Source: Pseudomonadota bacterium
GTDB taxonomy: Bacteria > Pseudomonadota > Alphaproteobacteria > Acetobacterales > Acetobacteraceae
Length of the DNA stretch: 31,133 nt
Direction: 5' to 3'
Assembly: GCA_021808055.1 (NCBI GenBank)
Contig: JAKBCH010000019.1
Location: forward strand, 1-31,133
Part shown: positions 1 to 8,909 of the stretch, piece after piece
Layout of the letters: every line of letters begins with the position of its first letter
Numbering within the stretch: position 1 is the stretch's first letter
The notes under the pieces: generated by a model
Databases searched by the model: none
What the model was told of the DNA's origin: nothing
The model's input: the letters and a program-made list of their open reading frames with translations, nothing else
Made by a program: the position numbers and the translations under genes

Positions 1-737
1 TTCCGCTGCTGCATGTGGATACGACCTGGAAGTTCAAAGCCATGTACGAGCTGCGCGACCGGATGGCGCGCGAGAGCGGCATGGAATTGCTGGTTTATCA
101 AAACCCCGAGGCCAAGGAAAAGAACATCAACCCGTTCGACCACGGCCCGCTGCATACTGATATGTGGAAGACCGAAGGGCTAAAGCAGGCGCTGGACAAA
201 TACGGATTCGACGCGGCTTTTGGCGGCGCGCGGCGCGACGAGGAAAAAAGCCGCGCGAAAGAGCGCATCTTCTCCTTCCGTTCCGCCAATCATCGCTGGG
301 ACCCGAAAAGCCAGCGCCCGGAGCTGTGGAACCTCTATAACGCCAGAAAGAATAAGGGCGAGAGCATCCGCGTGTTTCCCATCTCCAACTGGACCGAGCT
401 CGATATCTGGCAATACATCCATCTTGAGAACATCCCCATCGTGCCTTTGTATTTCGCGGCGGAGCGGCCGGTGGTCGAGCGTGACGGGCTGCTGATTATG
501 GTCGATGACGAGCGTTTCCGTTTTAACCCCGGCGAGGTGCCGGTGCAAAAATCTGTGCGTTTCCGCACGCTGGGTTGCTATCCGCTGTCAGGTGCGGTGG
601 AGAGCAACGCGCATTCCATCACCGAAGTGATCCAGGAAACCTTGCTCACCACCACTTCCGAGCGCCAGGGCCGGGTGATTGATAAGGATGCAGGCGGCGC
701 CAGCATGGAGAAGAAGAAGCAGGAGGGATATTTCTGA
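1..737 (+). CDS. cysD: Sulfate adenylyltransferase small subunit CysD (5' end cut by window edge)
   Basis: CysD is the catalytic subunit that joins sulfate to ATP to give APS, driven by the GTPase CysN. The reading frame is open from base 3 and already reads [11 protein letters not shown], a conserved internal CysD segment, so the true start lies left of the window and the GTG at 15 is not a start. About 245 of an expected 300 residues are present. The [15 protein letters not shown] block is the ATP-pyrophosphatase-type nucleotide region, and [18 protein letters not shown] near the C-terminus is also typical. The stop shares one base with the cysN start (TGATG), so translation is probably coupled. 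The family call is firm. Confidence 0.96.
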   Translation, partial: PLLHVDTTWKFKAMYELRDRMARESGMELLVYQNPEAKEKNINPFDHGPLHTDMWKTEGLKQALDKYGFDAAFGGARRDEEKSRAKERIFSFRSANHRWDPKSQRPELWNLYNARKNKGESIRVFPISNWTELDIWQYIHLENIPIVPLYFAAERPVVERDGLLIMVDDERFRFNPGEVPVQKSVRFRTLGCYPLSGAVESNAHSITEVIQETLLTTTSERQGRVIDKDAGGASMEKKKQEGYF

Positions 738-2647
738 TGAGCGAGACCCAGGAAAGCTCCTACAAGGCCGATGCGCTGATTGCGCAGGATATCGACGCCT
801 ATCTGCTCAAACACCAGCATAAATCACTGCTGCGCTTCATCACTTGCGGCTCGGTGGATGACGGTAAGTCCACCCTCATCGGTCGGTTGCTTTACGATTC
901 AAAGATGATCTTCGAAGATCAGCTTGCCGCACTGGAAGCCGATTCCAAAAAGGTCGGTACGCAGGGGCAGAATATCGATTTCGCGCTGCTGGTGGATGGC
1001 CTCGCCGCCGAGCGCGAGCAGGGTATCACCATCGACGTGGCGTATCGCTTCTTCGCCACTGAGCGCCGCAAATTCATCGTGGCCGACACACCTGGCCATG
1101 AGCAATATACGCGCAACATGGTCACCGGTGCCTCCACGGCAGACCTCGCGGTGATTCTCATTGATGCGCGCAAAGGCGTGCTCACACAGACGCGCCGGCA
1201 TTCCTACCTCGCCCATCTCATCGGCATCCGCCACATCGTGCTGGCGGTGAACAAGATGGATCTGATTGGCTACGACCAGGCGAAATACGATGCCATCGTG
1301 GCGGAGTACCGCCAGTTCGCGGCCAGCATTGGCATCGAACATTTCACCCCCATGCCGATCTCCGGCTACGCGGGCGACAATATCACCTCACATTCGCTGA
1401 ACACGCCGTGGTATGATGGTGTGCCTTTGGTTGAATTTCTGGAAAATGTGGAGCTTGATGTAACCGCCGACCAGGCCAAGCCGTTGCGTCTGCCGGTGCA
1501 ATGGGTGAACCGCCCAAATCTCGACTTTCGTGGTTTTGCCGGGCAAATTTCCAGCGGCGTGGTGAGGCCGGGCGATGAAATCCGGGTTCTACCCTCGGGC
1601 AAAACCTCCAAGGTCACGCGTATCGTCTCGTTGGATGGAGACCTGCACCAAGCCGTGGCCGGGCAGTCCGTCACTTTGTGCTTCGCTGATGAAATCGACT
1701 GCTCGCGCGGCGATGTCATCACCCCGGCGGATGCGCCGGTGCAGGTGGCGGACCAGTTCGAAGCCACTATCGTCTGGATGGCTGACGAGGCGATGACCCC
1801 TGGCCGCGCATACTGGATCAAGCTCGGCACGCAAACAATCTCGGTCTCCATCCAGGCGCCGAAATATCAGATCAACGTGAACACGCTGGAACATGCGGCG
1901 GCGAAAACGCTGGAGCTGAATGCCATCGGTGTTGCCAACATAACCACGGATCGGCCGATCCCGTTCGAGCCGTATGAGAAGAACCACGCGCTTGGCGGGT
2001 TCATCATTATCGACAAGATGACGAATGCCACCGTAGGGGCGGGGATGCTCAGCTTCTCGCTGCGCCGCTCGCAGAATGTGCATTGGCAGGCGTTGGATGT
2101 TTCGCGTGAGGTTCATGCTGGCCTGAAGAACCAGAAGGCTGCCGTGCTGTGGTTCACGGGGCTTTCCGGTGCGGGCAAATCCACCATCGCCAATCTGGTG
2201 GAGAAGAAGCTGGTGCGGATGAACCGCCACACTTTCCTGCTGGATGGCGATAATGTCCGCCATGGGCTGAACAAGGATCTCGGCTTTACCGATGCGGACC
2301 GCATCGAGAATATCCGCCGCGTGGGTGAGGTGGCGAAGTTGATGACGGATGCTGGGTTGATCGTCATCACCGCCTTCATCTCGCCGTTCCGGTCTGAGCG
2401 CGAGATGGTGCGCAAGATGATGGCGCCGGGCGAGTTCATCGAAATCTTCATTGACACCACCTTGGAAGATGCCGAGCGGCGCGACGTGAAGGGGCTTTAT
2501 AAAAAAGCCCGCGCGGGCGAGCTGAAGAACTTCACCGGCATAGACAGCCCTTATGAACCGCCGCACGATGCGGAGATTCATATCAACACCTCGAAGCTGA
2601 CGCCTGAACAGGCGGCGGATTTGATTGTGGAAAGGCTGATTCCATGA
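737..2647 (+). CDS. cysNC: Bifunctional CysN/CysC: sulfate adenylyltransferase GTPase subunit fused to APS kinase
   Basis: This 636-residue protein joins two steps of sulfate activation. Residues about 30-460 form an EF-Tu-like GTPase with a P-loop GSVDDGKS (38-45), DTPG (117-120) and NKMD (172-175), followed by beta-barrel domains. Residues about 468-636 are an APS kinase with a second P-loop GLSGAGKS (475-482), the [10 protein letters not shown] segment (503-512) and FISPF (547-551). It drives APS formation with CysD and then phosphorylates APS to PAPS. The same fusion is known as NodQ or CysNC in other proteobacteria. An AGGAGG at 721-726 sits 10 bases before the ATG. The 3' end overlaps cysQ by ATGA. 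Both P-loops are intact, so both activities are expected. Confidence 0.97.
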   Translation: MSETQESSYKADALIAQDIDAYLLKHQHKSLLRFITCGSVDDGKSTLIGRLLYDSKMIFEDQLAALEADSKKVGTQGQNIDFALLVDGLAAEREQGITIDVAYRFFATERRKFIVADTPGHEQYTRNMVTGASTADLAVILIDARKGVLTQTRRHSYLAHLIGIRHIVLAVNKMDLIGYDQAKYDAIVAEYRQFAASIGIEHFTPMPISGYAGDNITSHSLNTPWYDGVPLVEFLENVELDVTADQAKPLRLPVQWVNRPNLDFRGFAGQISSGVVRPGDEIRVLPSGKTSKVTRIVSLDGDLHQAVAGQSVTLCFADEIDCSRGDVITPADAPVQVADQFEATIVWMADEAMTPGRAYWIKLGTQTISVSIQAPKYQINVNTLEHAAAKTLELNAIGVANITTDRPIPFEPYEKNHALGGFIIIDKMTNATVGAGMLSFSLRRSQNVHWQALDVSREVHAGLKNQKAAVLWFTGLSGAGKSTIANLVEKKLVRMNRHTFLLDGDNVRHGLNKDLGFTDADRIENIRRVGEVAKLMTDAGLIVITAFISPFRSEREMVRKMMAPGEFIEIFIDTTLEDAERRDVKGLYKKARAGELKNFTGIDSPYEPPHDAEIHINTSKLTPEQAADLIVERLIP

Positions 2648-3375
2648 CCGATCTGGAACTGGCGAAAGTGATCGCCGAAGGTGCTGGCAAGATCCTTCTG
2701 GATTTGCGGGCAATCGGATTGTTCTCGGGCAAGGCGTTGGGCAAGGCGGGAGACCGCGTGGCGAATGCTTTCATCATCGAGGCGCTGCGGGAAAACCGTC
2801 CGGACGACGCGATCCTCTCCGAAGAAGAGAAAGACAGCGCGGCGCGGCTTTCCGCCGAACGTGTATGGATCGTCGATCCTCTGGACGGGACCCGCGAATA
2901 TGGCGAAGGTCGCGCTGATTGGGCGGTGCATATCGCCCTTTCCATAGGCGGCAAGCCCGCCATCGGCGCTGTGGCGTTGCCAGGTGTGGGGCAGGTGTTG
3001 CTCTCAGCACCTCAGCCTTTGCCGGAGATCGCGCCGCGGCTGCGCGTGCTGGTCAGCCGCACCCGCCCCGCGAAAGAGGCTTTGGCCGTGGCCGAGGCGC
3101 TGGGTGCCGAACTGGTGCCTATGGGTTCCGCAGGGGCAAAAGCCATGGCGGTGCTGCGGGGTGAGGCGGATATTTATCTGCACACCGGCGGGCAATATGA
3201 ATGGGATAATTGCGCCCCCGCCGCCGTGGCCTTGGCCGCTGGCCTGCACGCCACCCGCGCCGATGGTGCGCCGCTCGCCTATAACAACGCCGACCCGTAT
3301 CTGCCGGATTTGCTGATTTGCCAGAAGGAGCTGGCGCCGAAAATACTGGCGGTGCTGGCTAAAGTCCCGGCCTAA
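2644..3375 (+). CDS. cysQ: 3'(2'),5'-bisphosphate nucleotidase CysQ
   Basis: CysQ belongs to the inositol-monophosphatase fold and removes the 3' phosphate of PAP, the by-product of PAPS use, so that it does not build up. The metal-binding motifs are present: an acidic SEEEKD (59-64), DPLDGT (78-83) and WDNCAPAAV (187-195). The length of 243 residues is normal for the family. The start is fixed by the ATGA overlap with cysNC, which puts it in one operon with cysD and cysNC. A role in phosphatase recycling fits that context better than inositol monophosphate hydrolysis. No clear terminator follows; the next gene starts 49 bases later with its own strong ribosome-binding site. Confidence 0.93.
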   Translation: MTDLELAKVIAEGAGKILLDLRAIGLFSGKALGKAGDRVANAFIIEALRENRPDDAILSEEEKDSAARLSAERVWIVDPLDGTREYGEGRADWAVHIALSIGGKPAIGAVALPGVGQVLLSAPQPLPEIAPRLRVLVSRTRPAKEALAVAEALGAELVPMGSAGAKAMAVLRGEADIYLHTGGQYEWDNCAPAAVALAAGLHATRADGAPLAYNNADPYLPDLLICQKELAPKILAVLAKVPA

Positions 3376-3410
3376 AGTTCTAAAAATTTTGGTAGTTATC
3401 TTCTTGGTTA

Positions 3411-3416
3411 AGGAGG
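3411..3416 (+). promoter_or_regulatory. Strong Shine-Dalgarno site of the AT-rich orphan gene
   Basis: AGGAGG lies 8 bases before the ATG at 3425. It supports that start and suggests that the gene is translated independently of cysQ. Confidence 0.7.
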
Positions 3417-3424
3417 CTTGAGGG

Positions 3425-3907
3425 ATGCCTAACTTTTTGGAGCAACTCGTCGCCGAGTGGTACGAGTTTCAAGGGTTTTTCGTCCGCCGAAATGTAAAAG
3501 TCGGAAAACTTGCAAAAGGGGGGTATGAAAGCGAACTTGATATCGTAGCATTTAATCCTGATGAGCGGCGACTTGTGCATATTGAGCCGTCAATGGATGC
3601 AGATTCTTGGGAAAAACGCGAATATCGATATGCCAAAAAATTCGATGCTGGGAGGAAATATATTCCAGGGTTGTTTAAGAGGTTTGGTGAGCTGCCAGAA
3701 ATTGAACAAGTTGCGGTGTTTGTTTTCGGAAATAGAAAATTGCAGCCCAAAATTGGTGGTGGGAGTGTTTTACATATTAGCAGTCTTATGAATGACATAA
3801 GGCTGAATGTTGCGTCTAAAAAGGTAGCAATTGAGGTAATACCAGAGCAATTTGTTATACTTAGGTCGCTACAATTCGCATCGAATTATTGGGAGGTCAC
3901 CCAATAG
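3425..3907 (+). CDS. Hypothetical protein, possible PD-(D/E)XK nuclease-like fold
   Basis: I do not recognise a named family for this 160-residue protein. It has no signal peptide or membrane segment. The N-terminal half carries E11, then ELDIVAF (37-43, D39) and VHIEPS (51-56, E54), followed by a basic helix KREYRYAKKF (64-73). This resembles the E-D-ExK arrangement of restriction-endonuclease-like folds, but the lysine of ExK is serine here, so activity is uncertain. Base composition stands out: two sampled 60-base lines are 47% and 37% GC, clearly below the flanking genes, which suggests later arrival. It sits on the plus strand between cysQ and the convergent shc and has its own ribosome-binding site and a terminator-like hairpin downstream. 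The coding call is good; the function is only a guess. Confidence 0.75.
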   Translation: MPNFLEQLVAEWYEFQGFFVRRNVKVGKLAKGGYESELDIVAFNPDERRLVHIEPSMDADSWEKREYRYAKKFDAGRKYIPGLFKRFGELPEIEQVAVFVFGNRKLQPKIGGGSVLHISSLMNDIRLNVASKKVAIEVIPEQFVILRSLQFASNYWEVTQ

Positions 3908-3930
3908 GCATTTCCTCAGGTACATGTTTG

Positions 3931-3942
3931 CTAAAGCTTTAG
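3931..3942. repeat. 12-base perfect palindrome CTAAAGCTTTAG
   Basis: This is a self-complementary 12-mer 24 bases after the stop of the orphan gene. A near-identical CTAAAG-g-CTTTAG spans the stop of the zinc-ribbon gene at 18100-18112. It may be chance or part of a recurring 3' element. Confidence 0.4.
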
Positions 3943-3956
3943 GGGGTAGGTGGCCA

Positions 3957-3991
3957 AGCTTCCAGCATTGCGAATGCAACGCTGGAAAGCC
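3957..3991. repeat. Strong stem-loop between convergent genes
   Basis: TTCCAGC (3961-3967) pairs with GCTGGAA (3982-3988), and inside it TTGC pairs with GCAA around a GAAT loop with one mismatch between. No T-run follows on either strand, so it is not a standard intrinsic terminator. It may protect the 3' end of a transcript or be a remnant of a repeated element. Confidence 0.55.
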
Positions 3992-3996
3992 GCCGG

Positions 3997-4033
3997 AGGG
4001 TTCAAGGATTTTTGAAAAATCCCTCAGTTTTTA
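3997..4033 (+). terminator. Probable intrinsic terminator of the orphan gene
   Basis: GAGGG (3997-4001) pairs with CCCTC (4022-4026). Between them TTCAA can pair with TTGAA, or GGATT with AATCC. A TTTTT run follows at 4029-4033. The T-run is on the plus strand, so it would stop transcription coming from 3425-3907. It touches the shc stop codon. Confidence 0.55.
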
Positions 4034-5944
4034 AAACCCGAATTTCACCACGCGGTTATTGCTGGCGCGCAATTGTTTATACCGGCTCAGCGCCAGCAGC
4101 GGGAAAAAGCGCGGATAGCCGTGATATTTCAAGTAAAACACACGCGGGAAGCCCACGGCGTTATAGGGCGCTTCCTTCCAGCTTCCATCATCCCCTTGCG
4201 CGGCTTGCAAATATTCAATCCCGCGCCGTACGGAATCATGGTCCGTCAGCCCAGCGGCCATTAACCCCAGCACCGCCCAGGCGGTCTGGCTCGGCAGGCT
4301 TTGCGCGGCATGGCCGTGGAACTCGCCAGCAGGCGCGTCGCCATAGCTTTCATTATCCTCACCCCAGCCGCCATCTTCGCGCTGCTTGGAGATCAGCCAG
4401 GAGGTCGCGCGCGTCAGCATAAGGTCGTCATGCCCCACACCAGCGGCGTTTAACGCGCACAGCACAGACCAGGTGCCGTAGATGTAATTCGTGCCCCAGC
4501 GGCCAAACCAGGAGCCATCCGGCTTCTGCGTCTCGCGCAGATACTGGATGCCGCGCTCAATCGCGGGCCGGTCCTCCTCATGCCCCAGCTGGGCGAGGAA
4601 GGAGATGCAGCGTGCGGTAACATCTTCCGTTGGCGGGTCCAGAAGTGCTCCATGGTCCGCGAAGGGAATATGGTTGAGGTATTGGCGGTCGTTATTGATG
4701 TCGAACGCGCCCCAGGCCCCATTGGTGGATTGCATGCCGATCACCCATTCCCGCGCGCGGGAAATGGCTGGCGCATATTTCGCATCGCCCGTGCGGTGCA
4801 GCAACATTGCAGCCACGGCGGTGTCGTCTACATCCGGGTAATGCGGGTTGTTGTATTGAAAGGCCCAGCCGCCGGGGCGGGTGCCGGGGGTGTTGTCCGC
4901 CCAGTCCCCCACCACATGCAGCTCCTGGCGCGGGATCAGCCAGTCGCAGGCTTGCGCCACTGCCTGGGTTTCACCGGCCTCTGCCAAGGCATGCCCGGCC
5001 AAGGCCGTGTCCCATACCGGGGAGAGACAAGGCTGGCAGTAAGCCTCGTCCTCCTTCACCACCAACAGCTTGCGTACGGAATTCCAGGCGATGTCGAAAT
5101 GCTCTTTATCGCCCAGGTAATCGAACATCATCGTGGCGTTCGCCATGGCGGGGTAGATGGCGCCCAGCCCGTCCTCGCCGTTCAGCCGTTCTATAATCCA
5201 GTCCCGAGCTTTCTGCTCCGCCTTGGCGCGCGAGCCTTTCGAGAAAAACGGCTCGACCACGCGCAGCATATCGTCCAGCACTTTAAACACTGGCCCCCAG
5301 GCGGATTTATAGGGGCCCCTGATCCAGTCCTTCACCTCGGAAGGTTTGATACGGAACAGCTCATCGATACGGATATTGCGTGGGTTGCGGGCCAGCGGCT
5401 TGGCGGCGGCCAGAAACATCAGCGGCACCATCACCGTGCGGGACCAATAAGAGACCTTACGCATGGTGAAGGGAAACCAATCCGGCATCAGCACGGCCTC
5501 GATGGGGATCACCGGGCAGGCCGCCCACGGCACAGCGCCGAACAAGGCCATCTGAAACCGCGTGAACACATTGGCGCGCTCCGCCCCGCCCGCGGCCAGA
5601 ATGGCCTCCCGCGCCCGGACCATATGCGGCGCATCGGGCGAATCGCCCAACGCCTTCAATGCGAAATACGCCTTCACCGAGCAGGAGAGGTCCATCTTGC
5701 CGCCATGAAAAAGCGGCCAGCCGCCCTGGCAGGTATCATAATCGCCCTGGATGCGGCGCAGATACACGCCGATCTTCGCCTGGAGCGCATCGTTGATCCG
5801 GTCCAGATAATGTTCCAGCAGCACGTATTCGGCCGGAATGGTGGCGTCGGCCTCCAACTCGTAACAATAATGCCCGTCCGTGCGTTGCTCAGCCGTAAGC
5901 GAGGCGCGGGCCAGCTCGATCGAATGATCCAGAATCGCGTTCAT
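4031..5944 (-). CDS. shc: Squalene-hopene cyclase
   Basis: Shc (also HpnF) cyclises squalene to hopene or diplopterol at the membrane in a protonation-started cascade. The protein has 637 residues from the ATG at 5944, the usual length. The catalytic DVDD is at 371-374, matching the DXDD acid motif. QW-type repeats such as QKPDGSWFGRWG (473-484) and QREDGGWGED (521-530) are spread through the protein. The open frame continues upstream to 6238, but that extension overlaps hpnE and lacks family resemblance, so I chose MNAILDHSIELARASL as the start. It is the last gene of the hpnA-B-C-D-E-shc operon, 61 bases after hpnE. The upstream ribosome-binding site is weak. Confidence 0.97.
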   Translation of the reverse strand: MNAILDHSIELARASLTAEQRTDGHYCYELEADATIPAEYVLLEHYLDRINDALQAKIGVYLRRIQGDYDTCQGGWPLFHGGKMDLSCSVKAYFALKALGDSPDAPHMVRAREAILAAGGAERANVFTRFQMALFGAVPWAACPVIPIEAVLMPDWFPFTMRKVSYWSRTVMVPLMFLAAAKPLARNPRNIRIDELFRIKPSEVKDWIRGPYKSAWGPVFKVLDDMLRVVEPFFSKGSRAKAEQKARDWIIERLNGEDGLGAIYPAMANATMMFDYLGDKEHFDIAWNSVRKLLVVKEDEAYCQPCLSPVWDTALAGHALAEAGETQAVAQACDWLIPRQELHVVGDWADNTPGTRPGGWAFQYNNPHYPDVDDTAVAAMLLHRTGDAKYAPAISRAREWVIGMQSTNGAWGAFDINNDRQYLNHIPFADHGALLDPPTEDVTARCISFLAQLGHEEDRPAIERGIQYLRETQKPDGSWFGRWGTNYIYGTWSVLCALNAAGVGHDDLMLTRATSWLISKQREDGGWGEDNESYGDAPAGEFHGHAAQSLPSQTAWAVLGLMAAGLTDHDSVRRGIEYLQAAQGDDGSWKEAPYNAVGFPRVFYLKYHGYPRFFPLLALSRYKQLRASNNRVVKFGF

Positions 5945-6005
5945 CTTCCGGGATTTGGCAGTTTTTTTCAGGCTTAGCCAGTGGCTTTGGAGGTATGGCT
6001 GAGGC

Positions 6006-7187
6006 TCAGCCTGCGTTTTGCAGCGCCGCTGCCGCCGCCTCGCCGGAGCGTATGGCACCTTCAATGGTCGCGGGCAGGCCGGTATCGGTCCAGTCCCCCG
6101 CCAGCACAACGCCGGGGCGGGGACTGTGCGGGCCAGGCCGCCGGGCAAGTTGCTGCGGCGTACAAGCGAAGGTGGCGCGCTTTTCCCACAGCACCCGGCA
6201 CGGGGGCGGCTCAGGGTCCAGGCCAAAGCTTTTGGCAAGCTCAGCCCATACGCGCGCGGAGATTTGGTCCTGGCTTAAATGCGCGTAGCGGTTGGCGGCG
6301 GAAATGGTGACGGAGATGATCTCCCCACGCGGGAACACCCATTCCGCCATGCCGCCCACAAGGCCGTAAAACCCAGCCTCTCCTGAGCTCATATGCGCTT
6401 TGAAGTGCAGGTTGCAGATGGATTCGAACTCTTCCGGCACGGTCAGCTCCGGCATCAGCTCCTTCGCTGCCCAGGGCGGCACCGCCAGCACGGTTGTCTG
6501 GCCGGGGCGCAATTCGCTCACGCGCTCCCCCAGCATTATCTCCACGCCGCGCTGGCGCAGCCAGTCCAGCGCCGGCTCCACAAAGGTTTCTGAAAGCCCG
6601 ATTCGTGCCCAGCGGGGCAAGGCGGCATACCCGCCGCGCTCCACCGTTTCCGCAAGCACCGCCCCCAAGGGCTGGGCAGCGGCTATGTTTGGCATGGTGT
6701 TCAGCGCGGCAATGGCCAGCGGCTCCAGCAGCTTTGTATAAAGCGCCCCACCGCCGGCCAAAGCCTCCACCAGCTCTCCTGGCTTGGCCTTGAGCAATTT
6801 TACCAGCGCCAGATAGTTCCAGGGTTGTGTTCCCGGCACGCGATGGCTTGGCTTGAAAACCCACCAGGGAAAATGCCCCTCGTTCAGCCGCAGGGTCCAG
6901 GCTTCGCCGGTTTTAATATCACGGAACGGGAAAATCGGGCCTGCCGGGCCGATGAGCGAATGCCGGGCGCCGATGCGCTGCAAATAATTAAGGGTCGAGA
7001 TATTGCCTGAAAGCAATAAATGGTTGCCGTTATCAATCCGGCACTCCAGTTTCTTGTCGAAATATGAGCGCGCGCGCCCACCCGCCTGTGGAGCGGCTTC
7101 AAACAGCACGATGCGATGCCCGCTTTCGGCCAGGCGGCAGGCGGCGGAAAGCCCGGCCAGCCCCGCGCCGATGACATGTACGCTCAT
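6006..7187 (-). CDS. hpnE: Hydroxysqualene dehydroxylase HpnE (FAD-dependent)
   Basis: HpnE is an FAD-dependent amine-oxidase-like enzyme that reduces hydroxysqualene to squalene, the last step before Shc. The N-terminus has a Rossmann dinucleotide motif GAGLAGLSAA (7-16) followed by E30 and then AGGRARSYFD, typical of this flavoprotein group. The C-terminal GVVLAGDWTDTGLPATIEGA is the usual FAD-contacting end. Its 393 residues are slightly shorter than many homologues, but no block is visibly missing. A good GAGGAAGAGG ribosome-binding site lies just upstream on the minus strand. It starts 10 bases after hpnD ends, and its neighbours encode the two enzymes that feed it. Confidence 0.93.
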   Translation of the reverse strand: MSVHVIGAGLAGLSAACRLAESGHRIVLFEAAPQAGGRARSYFDKKLECRIDNGNHLLLSGNISTLNYLQRIGARHSLIGPAGPIFPFRDIKTGEAWTLRLNEGHFPWWVFKPSHRVPGTQPWNYLALVKLLKAKPGELVEALAGGGALYTKLLEPLAIAALNTMPNIAAAQPLGAVLAETVERGGYAALPRWARIGLSETFVEPALDWLRQRGVEIMLGERVSELRPGQTTVLAVPPWAAKELMPELTVPEEFESICNLHFKAHMSSGEAGFYGLVGGMAEWVFPRGEIISVTISAANRYAHLSQDQISARVWAELAKSFGLDPEPPPCRVLWEKRATFACTPQQLARRPGPHSPRPGVVLAGDWTDTGLPATIEGAIRSGEAAAAALQNAG

Positions 7188-7197
7188 GCCCTCTTCC

Positions 7198-8043
7198 TCA
7201 CCCCGCCAGTAACCGCGCCGCCAGTATCAGCTTTTTCCATTTCGGTAATGTAACGCGTCTCTGTGTATAGTCAAAATTGCGGCGGCGCAGAATATCCAGC
7301 AGCGGGCGGTAGCTGGCCTCCATCAGCCGGGCAGGGCGCATGGCTTTGGCATCACAGCGCGCCATGGCGGCGTGGGCGCGGGCGAAATTCTGCTCCGCCA
7401 TCTCCGCAACCCGGGCGCAAAGCTGCGGCAAAGCGGGGGCGGTGAGGATAAGCGCCGGGTTCTTCGTCACCCCCGCATCTTCCAAAAACTCGGCGGGCAG
7501 ATATATGCGCCCGCGCTCCGCATCCTCGGCCACATCACGCAATATATTCGTAAGCTGCAACCCGCGCCCCAGCGCATGGGCCACCTCGTCCGCCGCCGGA
7601 GAGGAATCGCCAAACACCCGCACGGAAAGCCGCCCCACGGCAGACGCCACGCGGTCGCAGTAAAGATCAAGCTCGGCCAAGGGCGGGGCGATGATCGGCT
7701 CACCCGCATCCATCTCCATACCATCAATGATGGCGATGAAATCCTCCCGGCGGACATGGTAGTCACCCACTACGCTCAGCAGCGCCCTGGAAATCGGGCA
7801 TTCGGCCTCGCCATGTTCATACAAGCCAGCAATACGCTGCCGCCAGGCTTCCAGTTCGTCCTGCTTGGCGCTGAAATCCCTGCCTTCCTCGTCGGCAATG
7901 TCGTCCACCACACGGCAGAAAGCATAGATGGCGTACATCGCGTCCCTTCGCTCCGGCGGCAGGATTTTCATGCCGTGATAGAAGGAGGTGCCGGAGGCTT
8001 TCACCAGCGCCGTGACGTAAGCAGTATCCTCAGGGCTAATCAT
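7198..8043 (-). CDS. hpnD: Presqualene diphosphate synthase HpnD
   Basis: HpnD is a trans-isoprenyl diphosphate synthase (squalene/phytoene synthase fold) that condenses two farnesyl diphosphates to presqualene diphosphate. Both Asp-rich magnesium-binding motifs are present: DDIADE (47-52) and RDVAEDAERGRIYLP (169-183). The length of 281 residues is normal. Its start overlaps the hpnC stop by ATGA, so the two are likely co-translated. HpnC and HpnD are paralogues; this one is assigned as HpnD from its N-terminal SGTSFYHGMKILPPERRDAMYAIYAF block and its position next to hpnE. Confidence 0.93.
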   Translation of the reverse strand: MISPEDTAYVTALVKASGTSFYHGMKILPPERRDAMYAIYAFCRVVDDIADEEGRDFSAKQDELEAWRQRIAGLYEHGEAECPISRALLSVVGDYHVRREDFIAIIDGMEMDAGEPIIAPPLAELDLYCDRVASAVGRLSVRVFGDSSPAADEVAHALGRGLQLTNILRDVAEDAERGRIYLPAEFLEDAGVTKNPALILTAPALPQLCARVAEMAEQNFARAHAAMARCDAKAMRPARLMEASYRPLLDILRRRNFDYTQRRVTLPKWKKLILAARLLAG

Positions 8044-8909
8044 AGCGCGTATCTCAACCCTTTCAGCGTGGCGGCCAGCACGTCCAGCTTGGAGAGCTTC
8101 ACCCGCGTGGCCAGAGGGTCGCGCTGGCGCAGCTTGGTGGTAAGCCGGTTGGCCAGCGCACAGATAATCGCGGTTTCAATCCGCAACCGGCGGGATTTCA
8201 CGCGCTTCGGTAATTCAGCGGCCTCGCGGTTCAGGGCGACTGTGGCATCCAGCATCTTGTCAAACACGGCGCGCAAGCCAGGCAGGGTTTCGGTGCGGGC
8301 GATGTCGTCCGTGGAAAGCCCGGCCTCATGCAGCCAGTCCTGAGGAATATAACACCGGTCCAAGTCGCGCAGATCCTTGGCGCAATCCTGCAAATGGTTC
8401 AGCACCTGCAAACTGGCGCACAACGCGTCTGAGGGAGGCCAGGTTTCACGGGATTCACCATGCACATCCAGCACATAGCGGCCCACGGGTGCGGCGGAGT
8501 AGCGGCAATAGTGCAGCAGCTCGCCCCAATTTTCGTAGCGCAGCTTGGTCACATCCTGCCGGAAGGCCACCAGCAGCTCGCGTGCATGGGCGGCGGGCAC
8601 GCCAGATTCGGCCAAAGATTGGCGCAGCCGGGTGGCGCTCACGCTACCGGTCTCCTGCGCGCCGGTCAGCACCGCTTCCATCGCGTCCAGCCGGGCGATT
8701 TTTTCTTCCGGTGAAAGGGTCGGGCTGTCCGAGATATCATCCGCGTTGCGGGCAAAATCGTAATAAGCGTGTACCCTGGCGCGCAGCGGTTTGGCGATGA
8801 GCAGCGAGGCGACGGGGAAATTCTCATCGCCCTTATCCTTGCCAGACCATGCCTCGACGCTTTTGCCGCTTTTGACGCGGGTCGGGGCGGTGTTGTCGTT
8901 GGCGATCAT
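8040..8909 (-). CDS. hpnC: Hydroxysqualene synthase HpnC
   Basis: HpnC converts presqualene diphosphate to hydroxysqualene and shares the squalene-synthase fold with HpnD. Asp-rich motifs are seen at NADDISD (55-61) and LQDCAKD (173-179); the second differs from the usual DxxxD context in the way HpnC proteins do. I set the start at 8909 because that ATG overlaps the hpnB stop by ATGA, the pattern used throughout this operon, giving 289 residues. The frame stays open to 8942, but that would add 11 residues with no clear homology and run inside hpnB. Confidence 0.92.
   Translation of the reverse strand: MIANDNTAPTRVKSGKSVEAWSGKDKGDENFPVASLLIAKPLRARVHAYYDFARNADDISDSPTLSPEEKIARLDAMEAVLTGAQETGSVSATRLRQSLAESGVPAAHARELLVAFRQDVTKLRYENWGELLHYCRYSAAPVGRYVLDVHGESRETWPPSDALCASLQVLNHLQDCAKDLRDLDRCYIPQDWLHEAGLSTDDIARTETLPGLRAVFDKMLDATVALNREAAELPKRVKSRRLRIETAIICALANRLTTKLRQRDPLATRVKLSKLDVLAATLKGLRYAL

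Noticed and set aside
1589..2713. 374-codon open frame opposite cysNC
   Set aside because: It is antisense to a certain gene and rich in Arg/His, a typical shadow.
3376..4030. Mobile element carrying the AT-rich gene
   Set aside because: No transposase, integrase, flanking direct repeat or att-like site is visible around it.
4580..5977. 465-codon open frame on the plus strand opposite shc
   Set aside because: It is a mirror of the shc coding pattern, with His/Gly/Arg-rich sequence and no domain.
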